From: Nitrospirales bacterium
GTDB taxonomy: Bacteria > Nitrospirota > Nitrospiria > Nitrospirales > UBA8639
Length of the DNA stretch: 6,202 nt
Assembly: GCA_021604265.1 (NCBI GenBank)
Contig: BQIY01000146.1
Location: 1-6,202 of the forward strand
Direction of reading: 5' to 3'
Shown here: positions 1 through 5,699 of the stretch, in pieces
How positions within the stretch are numbered: position 1 is the first letter of the stretch
How the letters are laid out: every line of letters starts with the position of its first letter
Position numbers and translations under genes: made by a program
The notes under the pieces: generated by a model
Databases searched by the model: none
The model's input: only the letters and a program-made list of their open reading frames with translations
Told to the model about the DNA's origin: nothing

Positions 1-650
1 CAATACGCAATGACATTTCCCTCCTGATCAACCACTGGCGCGGAAAACCCCATCGTCAACCCATCGTCGCCGGCATACACATCTTTCACGTCCGTATCGA
101 TGTGCACATCTTCAATATACGTCCCTGTTGCCTGGTCATTGCCAGGTGCGGCAAATGGCATCTTTCCGGTATAGTCCTTCCTTGCCAAGGCTTGAAACCA
201 AGGAGTCGCTCGATAATTTTTTTTAAGAAGGTGTGCAGTGGGAATTGGGTGTCCTTCTGCATCTTTTGAATTCACCGCAATGGGATACCCCTCAGTATCA
301 ACCATGATCGTGAGATAGTAGACGCCATAGGCGGCCACATAGTGATTCATGGCTTTTGTCACCTCGTGTGCGATGGCTGGACTTCCCCAATGCGTGTGTG
401 ATTGCGCTAATTCATTGAGGGCAAAAGCTTGGACGTCGTGATATCGTTCGAAGAGATTACGATCAATTTTGTCAGCAATCGTTTTGGCAACAACCTGAAA
501 CCGTTCCCCAACCCCCTTTTCCATATCGTGAGCCGCCTTAAATCCAATCCATCCGATGGCCGCCATTGGCACAATTCCGAATATGACACACAAGCTAATG
601 AGTTTGAACGTAATACCAAAATGGCGTATAGATTTTTCAACTCGACTCAT
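1..650 (-). CDS. Methyl-accepting chemotaxis protein, N-terminal part with a dCache-like sensor domain (3' end beyond window)
   Basis: This frame is open from an ATG at 650-648 to the left edge: 216 codons plus two bases. Residues 1-11 are a short basic cytoplasmic segment and residues about 12-37 are one hydrophobic membrane helix. The rest seen is extracytoplasmic and resembles a double-Cache ligand-binding domain: YYLTIMVDTEGYPIAVN (about 111-127), YRATPWFQAL (about 146-155) and MGFSAPVVDQEGNVIAY (about 200-216), the last being the common 'sapv-d-G-viay' strand pair of the membrane-proximal module. The second membrane helix, HAMP and methylated signalling domain would lie outside the window, so the MCP call rests on the sensor type plus the adjacent cheW and cheA. 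A Cache-bearing histidine kinase or diguanylate cyclase is the main alternative. The start is fixed by an in-frame TGA at 668-666 and a GGAG 8 nt upstream. The ligand cannot be read from the sequence. Confidence 0.85.
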   Translation of the reverse strand, partial: MSRVEKSIRHFGITFKLISLCVIFGIVPMAAIGWIGFKAAHDMEKGVGERFQVVAKTIADKIDRNLFERYHDVQAFALNELAQSHTHWGSPAIAHEVTKAMNHYVAAYGVYYLTIMVDTEGYPIAVNSKDAEGHPIPTAHLLKKNYRATPWFQALARKDYTGKMPFAAPGNDQATGTYIEDVHIDTDVKDVYAGDDGLTMGFSAPVVDQEGNVIAY

Positions 651-658
651 CTTCTCTT

Positions 659-662
659 CTCC
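659..662 (-). promoter_or_regulatory. Shine-Dalgarno site of the MCP gene
   Basis: GGAG lies 8 nt before the ATG at 650. With the in-frame stop at 668-666 it leaves this ATG as the only reasonable start. Confidence 0.7.
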
Positions 663-695
663 GATTCAAAAACCATGTCATCACAGAACTTGCTC

Positions 696-723
696 CAATA
701 GATTATGCTCGCGCGCACTATTG
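696..723 (-). other. Imperfect hairpin in the cheW-mcp spacer
   Basis: The arms CAATAG (696-701) and CTATTG (718-723) are perfect inverted repeats. Inside them TGC (706-708) can pair with GCA (715-717) around a 6-nt GC-rich loop, leaving a 4-nt bulge (702-705). This gives nine base pairs in the 126-bp spacer between the cheW stop and the MCP start. No T-run follows directly on the minus strand, so it does not look like a standard intrinsic terminator. It could tune expression of the MCP relative to cheAW, act as a processing site, or be chance. Confidence 0.4.
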
Positions 724-776
724 ACGAAATACGGTGTGCTCCACCTTCTTCACTGAGTATCCAAGGAATCTCACGT

Positions 777-1220
777 TCATACCGTGTCATGATGTGCAAA
801 GCTCATGGTTTTTTCTAAGTCCAGAATACCCAACATCTGACCATTGCCGTGATACACGCCAGAGATGAATCGTTGAATCTCCTTGTCAATGGTTAAGGGC
901 GGAGGTTTGATCGCTTCGGCAGCAGCTTCGACAACTTCCCCAATTTCATCGACAAGGAAACTGATTAACTCACGATCGATTCGCATGACGACATTCATAG
1001 GAGCACGACGTAAAGAGGAAGCGTTCAACCCGAATCGACGTCGAAGATCGAGAACCGTGACCACCTGTCCCCGGAGATTTATAAGCCCACCAATCACATT
1101 TGAAGCCAATGGAACATTGGTCATGACTTGATCATGAATGACTTCCTGAACGTCGCGAACATCAACACCCAATAACCAATCATGAACTGTAAATGTACAA
1201 AACTGTCGTGTCTCTGCCAT
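777..1220 (-). CDS. cheW: Chemotaxis coupling protein CheW
   Basis: This 147-aa protein is one CheW domain end to end, near the usual length for the family. CheW is the cytoplasmic SH3-like adaptor that links MCP signalling tips to the P5 domain of CheA in the receptor array. Visible signatures are the opening strand QFCTFTVHDWLLGVDV (6-21), the hallmark GGLINLRGQVVTVLDLRRRFG (44-64) with the conserved Asn-Leu-Arg-Gly at 48-51, and the second-half strand ISFLVDEIGEVVEA (86-99). The start at 1220 is 3 nt after the cheA stop, and its AGGAG lies inside the last codons of cheA, so the two are almost surely co-transcribed and perhaps translationally coupled. The stop codon overlaps an ATG (ATGA) that opens a 20-codon ORF of doubtful meaning. 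The product is clear from the sequence; I see nothing odd in it. Confidence 0.96.
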   Translation of the reverse strand: MAETRQFCTFTVHDWLLGVDVRDVQEVIHDQVMTNVPLASNVIGGLINLRGQVVTVLDLRRRFGLNASSLRRAPMNVVMRIDRELISFLVDEIGEVVEAAAEAIKPPPLTIDKEIQRFISGVYHGNGQMLGILDLEKTMSFAHHDTV

Positions 1221-1223
1221 TAC

Positions 1224-4034
1224 TCACATCTCCTGACATTCAGGGGGAAAAGCCGCAATGGGTATACGGCTTCCTGCATTCAAGACAAAATCGACATCTA
1301 ACAGATCCGTGACGTGGTCTTCGAGTATCGCCGAACTCAGAATGCCCGGACATGGTGAGGAGGGAGACACTCCAATTGGTCCCTGAAGAATATCGATAAC
1401 ATGATCGACAACAATTCCCACAAGCGCACCCTCTTTTTCCATAAGAACGATCTGAAGGACATCAGGTTCATCCGACGACGTGGCTCTGTCAATCGACAAA
1501 ATTGAAGATAACCGAATAACCGGGAACATGTGATTGTGATATTGAACAACTTCTTGCCCGTCAATGACTGCGAAAAGATGTTTCTTGACTTCCGCAATGC
1601 GTATCACTTTGTGAACAGGAATGGCCACACGACCATCCAGACCAACTCTTGTTACGACATAGGTCTGAGACGTTTCTGCCTGAGCTTGTTGCTGATCTTG
1701 CTCGGACGATGCAACCGGCAACTTCTCATCCTGATCAAACACACAGTGCGCATAACGAGTCAGGCCTTTGGCATCTAAGATCAGAGCAATACCACCGTCA
1801 CCCAAGATGGTCATCCCTGAGTAAACAGCTAACCCCTCCAATGGCTTACCAAGCGGTTTGACCACAATCTCTTCAATGTCATCAACAGCGTCCACCGCCA
1901 ATCCGAAACGGTGTCGACCAGCCTGAAGCAGCACGATATTCGCTTCGTCCGGACAATAAAACTCTGATGTTCCTGGCAAAGCCGAAGCGTCTAACTGCAA
2001 GACGGTGCGTAACTGAATGATCGGCAGGAGCTGTCCGCGCCACCGGTACGTCCACGCCCCCTGCAACCATTCAATCATAGAATGATGACGCTCCGCATCA
2101 AGGCGTACATATTCAAGAAGATGGGCCTGAGGTATCGCAAAACGTTCCTGAGCCACATGCACGATCAATGCTGGAGTAATTGTTAGGGTTAATGGAACGC
2201 TGAGTTTAAACGTGGTACCCTGTTCGCAGACAGTCGAAATGTCTATGGTTCCTCCAACATTATCCAGATTGGTTTTCACCACATCTAATCCGACCCCGCG
2301 TCCGGAGACCTGGGTGACTGAGGATGAGGTAGAAAATCCAGGGAGAAAAATCAATTGCACGAGATCTGCCTCCCGCATCTGTAAGACTTGAGCACGAGTG
2401 ACCACACCACGTGCGACAGCCAATTCCGCCACTCGCTGCAGATGAATTCCTCTGCCATCGTCAGAGACTTCAACATGGGCCTGCCCGCCTTCATGATATG
2501 CTCGCAGCAACAGCCGCCCCTCACGAGGCTTTCCATTTGCTTCTCGAACCTGTGGCAGTTCAAATCCATGATCAACCGAATTTCTCACGAGATGCGTCAA
2601 CGGATTCTGAATGAGTTCGAGTAAGGTCTTATCAAACTCCGTCTCTTGGCCTTCCATTTCAACCCGAATTTCTTTTCCACCGGCTAGCGCTAAATCACGA
2701 ACAACACGCGGGAACTTGTTCCAAAGGTGTCCTATGGGTTGCATCCGTGTCTTCAGCAGACCATCCTGCAACTTTGCCGTAATCAGGTTCAAACGTTGTG
2801 CGGTTGCCATGAATGCCGGATCTTGCTGTCTCTCGAAACTTTGAAAGACTTGATTTCGAGTCAAGACCAATTCACCAACCGTCGCCATTAAATGATCCAA
2901 TAGGCCAACATCCACTCTGATTGAGGAATCCCGTGTGAGATGCCGATGCGTCTCATCTGATACCGGCATAGTCTGTTCCACCGATTCGACTTCTCTTGCT
3001 GTTTGTCGGTGAACACGCTTACGACCTTCGGACAACGGTATTTCAGAATCGAGGGCATGAGAATTTGATTGACATTCGAGAGTATCTGACGACGGGAGGC
3101 AGCCGGAGACCGAGAACGCGTCACCCGCTGAAGAGTCAGGCTCATCTCTCTGAAGCGCCGTCAGGTGGGCCTTGAGCTCTTCGAAGTTGTCAGTCCCGTC
3201 ATGGCGATACTGTGCAATACTTGAAAGCATTGTCCGAATCGCATCGACGAGTGAAAGGAGAGCACTCGCCCTGGGAACGGTCAGTGACAACGTCCCATCA
3301 CGAACAAGACTCAATAATGATTCACCCACATGCGTGAGACGTTCTAATCTGCCATACCCAAGAAACGAACAGGTTCCTTTGATCGTATGAATGACACGAA
3401 ATATACCGGCGAGAGTCTCTTGCCTAGGATTTTTTTCTAGATCAACCAGGTCGCATTCAACCTGCGCAAGACTTTCGTCACTTTCACTGAGAAATGCTAA
3501 GACCGCTTCATCTAACTCTGGATTAGACCGAACCGGTTCATTGGCAAGAGGAGCGTCACTAGAATCTGCCGATACAGCATGTTCTGAAGCATCCGACATT
3601 CCACAGTCCTTCTCTACGCCATCGTCACCGACCAGCTCTACGCTCCTCACCTCTTCTGATTGCAAGGCGTTTAATCTGTTCTTCAGTTCCGAGTAGTCGT
3701 TCTTTCCATCGACACCTTCCATTTCGATTCGTTCCAGCATGTGTCGAATGGCAGCAACCATCGCCGTCAAAGCTTGGCTCATGTCTGGCGTCAGAGCACA
3801 TCCACCTTCCCGCACCCGGCTGACAAGCCTTTCTCCACTATGCGTCAGACTTTCCAGGTTGGTATATCCCAAAAATGTCGAGGGCCCCTTGATGGCATGA
3901 ATTGCACGAACAATGCTTGAGAGACGACGTTGGTCAGTAGTCGCATCAAGGTAGGCCAAGTCTGTTTCAAGATGGTTCAAATTCTCATCGCATTCGATCA
4001 GAAATTCGACCACGGCGCTATCCATGCTCTTCAT
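1224..4034 (-). CDS. cheA: Chemotaxis histidine kinase CheA with tandem Hpt and tandem CheW-like domains
   Basis: This cytoplasmic kinase of the receptor array phosphorylates itself on Hpt histidines and passes phosphate to CheY and CheB. Domains of the 936-aa product, in order: Hpt1 (4-128, His46 in IHAIKG), Hpt2 (174-298, His216 in IHTIKG), a Ser/Glu/Asp-rich linker (299-369) with no recognisable P2 domain, P3 dimerisation helices (370-435), and P4 ATPase (about 440-615) with N box LVRNSVDHG (Asn485), G1 DDGRGI (525-530), F box LPGFSTS (564-570) and G2 SGRGVGLD (577-584). P5 (CheW-like) covers about 620-760, followed by a second CheW-like domain (about 791-917). At 936 aa it is longer than the roughly 650 aa of enterobacterial CheA because of the extra Hpt and CheW-like parts. 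All catalytic motifs look intact. The ATG at 4034 has GAGAAG 7 nt upstream; Met4 has no properly spaced site. cheW follows after 3 nt. Confidence 0.96.
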   Translation of the reverse strand: MKSMDSAVVEFLIECDENLNHLETDLAYLDATTDQRRLSSIVRAIHAIKGPSTFLGYTNLESLTHSGERLVSRVREGGCALTPDMSQALTAMVAAIRHMLERIEMEGVDGKNDYSELKNRLNALQSEEVRSVELVGDDGVEKDCGMSDASEHAVSADSSDAPLANEPVRSNPELDEAVLAFLSESDESLAQVECDLVDLEKNPRQETLAGIFRVIHTIKGTCSFLGYGRLERLTHVGESLLSLVRDGTLSLTVPRASALLSLVDAIRTMLSSIAQYRHDGTDNFEELKAHLTALQRDEPDSSAGDAFSVSGCLPSSDTLECQSNSHALDSEIPLSEGRKRVHRQTAREVESVEQTMPVSDETHRHLTRDSSIRVDVGLLDHLMATVGELVLTRNQVFQSFERQQDPAFMATAQRLNLITAKLQDGLLKTRMQPIGHLWNKFPRVVRDLALAGGKEIRVEMEGQETEFDKTLLELIQNPLTHLVRNSVDHGFELPQVREANGKPREGRLLLRAYHEGGQAHVEVSDDGRGIHLQRVAELAVARGVVTRAQVLQMREADLVQLIFLPGFSTSSSVTQVSGRGVGLDVVKTNLDNVGGTIDISTVCEQGTTFKLSVPLTLTITPALIVHVAQERFAIPQAHLLEYVRLDAERHHSMIEWLQGAWTYRWRGQLLPIIQLRTVLQLDASALPGTSEFYCPDEANIVLLQAGRHRFGLAVDAVDDIEEIVVKPLGKPLEGLAVYSGMTILGDGGIALILDAKGLTRYAHCVFDQDEKLPVASSEQDQQQAQAETSQTYVVTRVGLDGRVAIPVHKVIRIAEVKKHLFAVIDGQEVVQYHNHMFPVIRLSSILSIDRATSSDEPDVLQIVLMEKEGALVGIVVDHVIDILQGPIGVSPSSPCPGILSSAILEDHVTDLLDVDFVLNAGSRIPIAAFPPECQEM
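1230..1234 (-). promoter_or_regulatory. Shine-Dalgarno site of cheW inside the cheA 3' end
   Basis: AGGAG lies 9 nt before the cheW ATG and within the final codons of cheA (Gln-Glu-Met-stop). This supports the start at 1220 and coupled translation of the pair. Confidence 0.75.
1281..1664 (-). other. Second CheW-like domain at the CheA C-terminus
   Basis: Residues about 791-918 of CheA, after the ordinary P5 domain and a Gln-rich linker (about 778-790), again show a CheW-like pattern: TYVVTRVGLDGRVAIPVHKV (791-810), VQYHNHMFPVIRLSSIL (830-846) in place of the usual 'y-g-lPvi-L' turn, and ALVGIVVDHVIDILQ (870-884). The Leu-Arg-Gly loop of the stand-alone CheW is not preserved. The domain borders are my estimate. 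Confidence 0.8.
3141..3515 (-). other. CheA Hpt domain 2 (phospho-site His216)
   Basis: Residues 174-298 of CheA form a second complete Hpt domain. IHTIKGTCSFLGY (215-227) has its histidine at residue 216 (codon 3389-3387). A Ser/Asp-rich linker of about 45 residues separates it from Hpt1. Both copies keep the His-x-x-Lys-Gly core and the later L-T-H-x-G-E helix motif, so neither looks decayed. Confidence 0.9.
3651..4025 (-). other. CheA Hpt domain 1 (phospho-site His46)
   Basis: Residues 4-128 of CheA form a histidine phosphotransfer domain. The motif IHAIKGPSTFLGY (45-57) places the phospho-accepting histidine at residue 46 (codon 3899-3897). It aligns without gaps to residues 174-298 at an offset of 170 residues, with about 59 of 125 positions identical by hand count. 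Confidence 0.9.
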
Positions 4035-4041
4035 TAAAGAT

Positions 4042-4056
4042 CTTCTCTTTCAGAGA
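4042..4056 (-). promoter_or_regulatory. cheA ribosome binding site within a short hairpin
   Basis: AGAGAAG (4048-4042) lies 7 nt before the cheA ATG. Its first five bases, AGAGA (4048-4044), are the 3' arm of a perfect 5-bp inverted repeat with TCTCT (4056-4052) around a 3-nt loop. The hairpin is small and could form only weakly; an alternative pairing of GATCT and AGATC (4039-4043 with 4054-4058) overlaps it. Confidence 0.4.
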
Positions 4057-4290
4057 TCATGCCAACTCACAGCTCGCGTCTGCCCAACATACAGTCTGAC
4101 GCACTATGGCGAACCTAATTCATTTCCCGTTGAATTATTGAAACTGCCACGGCATCAAACGACGCCTCATGCATTGGAACAGAGATGTAAAACAGCTACA
4201 GTCGATACCGACGTCCGCAATCGTCTGCAAAACAGACCAATGGCTGCGCTTCTTGTTTCTTTCGGAAAAAAACCATATAAAGTTAAAGAT

Positions 4291-4368
4291 TTTGTCAGAA
4301 TATGCAGGGATTCCACTGCCTTTCCTCCGACGAGCCTAGTGGAACATTTTCCCTCTAATCCTGACAAA
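4291..4368. repeat. Nested inverted repeat, three perfect arm pairs (possible structured RNA)
   Basis: Three arm pairs nest in correct order: TTTGTCAG (4291-4298) with CTGACAAA (4361-4368), AGGGA (4306-4310) with TCCCT (4350-4354), and TTCCACT (4311-4317) with AGTGGAA (4338-4344). Together they give 20 Watson-Crick pairs with an internal loop of 7 and 6 nt, a 5-nt bulge (4345-4349), and a 20-nt apical loop (4318-4337). On the minus strand, the direction of the operon, the apical loop carries GGAGG. A loose T-run (minus strand, 4272-4266) begins about 19 nt downstream, too far for a textbook terminator. It could be an RNA leader element, a small RNA, an operator, or a palindromic mobile remnant; no target-site duplication flanks it. 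Confidence 0.6.
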
Positions 4369-4502
4369 GGGTTTCCAGTCAAAAGAGTCTCACAGATCGC
4401 CACATAGATGTTCGGCAGGAATTCAAGACAATGAGTCTTCAAGATCGAGGAGAGTTGAACGATTTGATACGGAAAGGAAGGTCCTGGCGGCACACACGAA
4501 CA

Positions 4503-4550
4503 GGGCCTATCTCAATTGTACATGATTTATTCAAGAATCATGAGATGCCC
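4503..4550 (-). terminator. Possible imperfect terminator or 3' stabiliser after cheB
   Basis: The hairpin begins 16 nt downstream of the cheB stop. Outer arms GGGC-ATCTCA (minus, 4550-4541) pair with TGAGAT (4514-4509) and GCCC (4506-4503) with a 2-nt bulge, giving ten pairs. Inner arms CATGATT (4542-4536) and AATCATG (4527-4521) are perfect 7-bp inverted repeats and share two bases with the outer stem. The position suits the end of a cheD-cheB transcript, but no T-run follows, so intrinsic termination is unproven. Confidence 0.4.
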
Positions 4551-4566
4551 ATACCTCTTGAGTCCC

Positions 4567-5628
4567 TTACGACACCGCCTTAAGGTGCGTGAGCATGGCA
4601 GCCGGAAGATCGGATAACGCGAGAATTTTATCAACTCCTCCAGCCTTAATGGCTTCTTTCGGCATCCCAAACACCACGCACGAGGCCTCATCTTGGGCCA
4701 AATTGAAGGCCCCAGCCTTTTTCATTTCAAGCATTCCCGCCGCACCATCATTCCCCATCCCCGTCAAGATCACTCCAAGACTATTCGCCCCGGCATAATT
4801 CGCCACAGAGCGAAACATCGCATCGACAGAAGGTCGATGTCGATTGATTGGGGGATTTTGATTCAACGTCACCTGATACCGCGCACCGCTTCGACGGAGT
4901 TCCATATGATAATTCCCCGGCGCGAGAAGCGCTTGCCCCGGGATGAGACTATCACCCTCCTCAGCTTCTTTCACGCTAATTTGACAGACTTGATTCAAGC
5001 GGTTGGCAAAAGTTTTGGTGAAACGTTCAGGCATGTGCTGTGTAATCACAATCGGCGGAACATTTGAGGGAAGGACTTCCAGGAGCTCTTTTAAGGCTTC
5101 TGTTCCCCCAGTCGAAGCGCCAATGGCAATGATGGTGTCCGTCGTTTTAATCATTGAAGACTGACTGGCCAACTCTCGAAGACGCTCGGGGTTCAACTCT
5201 GAAGGCGTTCGTTTTCGAACCGCCGCTGCCGCCGCAGTCTTAATCTTGGACGTAATCGTCTCAGCCAGTTCTTCCAACCCGTGCTGCACGTCAATCTTTG
5301 GTTTGGTGATAAAATCAATAGCGCCAAGTTCCAAGGCCCGTAAGGTAGTTTCACAGCCTGACTCCGTCAGTGAACTGACCATGACGACCGGCATCGGGTG
5401 CCCGGCCATGACCTTCTGAAGAAAGGTCAAGCCGTCCATTTTCGGCATTTCTACGTCAAGCGTGAGAACGTCTGGATGGAGACTTTTAATTTTATCGCGT
5501 GCCGCATACGGGTCGGTCGCCGTTCCAACGACCTCAATGAGAGGATCTTGTGTTAATAACTCTGTCAGCACTCCTCGAATTAAGGCAGAGTCATCTACAA
5601 TCAACACTCGTACTTTTTTCTGATTCAT
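4567..5628 (-). CDS. cheB: CheB, response regulator / protein-glutamate methylesterase
   Basis: CheB removes methyl groups from MCP glutamates (and deamidates some glutamines) after phosphorylation by CheA, giving adaptation. The 353-aa product has the standard two-domain layout and length. The receiver domain (about 5-122) has the acidic pair Asp12-Asp13, phospho-acceptor Asp58 in LTLDVEMPKMDG, Ser85/Ser86 and Lys109 in TKP. An Ala-rich and charged linker (about 128-160) leads to the methylesterase domain (about 164-350) with the catalytic triad Ser172 in IGASTGG, His198 in ITQHMP and Asp294 in GMGNDG. All key residues are present, each catalytic one 8 residues later than in E. coli CheB (Ser164, His190, Asp286). 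The ATG at 5628 has AAGGAG 6 nt upstream. It follows cheD by 71 bp in the same direction and is followed by the long gap before cheA. Confidence 0.97.
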   Translation of the reverse strand: MNQKKVRVLIVDDSALIRGVLTELLTQDPLIEVVGTATDPYAARDKIKSLHPDVLTLDVEMPKMDGLTFLQKVMAGHPMPVVMVSSLTESGCETTLRALELGAIDFITKPKIDVQHGLEELAETITSKIKTAAAAAVRKRTPSELNPERLRELASQSSMIKTTDTIIAIGASTGGTEALKELLEVLPSNVPPIVITQHMPERFTKTFANRLNQVCQISVKEAEEGDSLIPGQALLAPGNYHMELRRSGARYQVTLNQNPPINRHRPSVDAMFRSVANYAGANSLGVILTGMGNDGAAGMLEMKKAGAFNLAQDEASCVVFGMPKEAIKAGGVDKILALSDLPAAMLTHLKAVS

Positions 5629-5634
5629 CTTCCA

Positions 5635-5640
5635 CTCCTT
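5635..5640 (-). promoter_or_regulatory. Shine-Dalgarno site of cheB
   Basis: AAGGAG lies 6 nt before the ATG at 5628, a near-ideal site that confirms the start. Confidence 0.8.
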
Positions 5641-5699
5641 TTCATCGGCAGCCCATAGCCCACCCTCAACGTTCCCAATGTGACCACCGTTTTGTCCCC

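Larger units (their letters stand above)
4035..4566. other. 532-bp cheB-cheA intergenic gap without a convincing gene
   Basis: This is by far the longest non-coding stretch between genes here; the others are 3, 71 and 126 bp. It is more AT-rich than its flanks. The longest open frames (127 aa on plus at 4024-4407, 108 aa on minus at 4167-4493) show no family motif, no hydrophobic pattern and poor starts. It should hold a promoter for cheA-cheW-mcp, but I found no persuasive sigma-70, sigma-28 or sigma-54 promoter by eye. It contains several inverted repeats: 4503-4550, 4291-4368, 4424-4438 (GTCTT/AAGAC type) and 4223-4237 (GTCTG/CAGAC), and three copies of TTCAAGA (4422, 4438, 4530). A decayed gene or a small RNA are other possibilities. 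Confidence 0.7.

Noticed and set aside
4023..4025. Second Met codon (Met4) as the cheA start
   Set aside because: The only purine-rich run before it is one base away, too near to act as a ribosome site, whereas the ATG at 4034 has one at 7 nt.
4266..4272. T-run on the minus strand as the tail of an intrinsic terminator
   Set aside because: The strong hairpin ends about 19 nt earlier, and the nearer arms CATAT/ATATG are only 5 AT-rich pairs with a 21-nt loop.
4291..4368. The palindromic element as a small transposon-derived (MITE-like) repeat
   Set aside because: No target-site duplication flanks it and there is no second copy in the window; genome-wide copy number would be needed to revive the idea.
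4024..4407. 127-codon open frame on the plus strand across the gap
   Set aside because: It starts inside cheA on the opposite strand, has no Shine-Dalgarno or family motif, and its composition looks random.
4407..4414. GCCGAACA as a possible sigma-28 -10 element for cheA
   Set aside because: Only six of eight bases fit and the base run 15 nt upstream (CTCA) does not resemble TAAA.
4167..4493. 108-codon ATG frame on the minus strand in the gap
   Set aside because: No ribosome site fits the ATG at 4493 and the product shows no domain; only the shorter GTG-started part is worth noting.
5641..5652. GCCGATGA resembling a sigma-28 -10 element before cheB
   Set aside because: There is no TAAA-like -35 element 15 nt upstream and it lies too close to the start codon to leave a normal leader.
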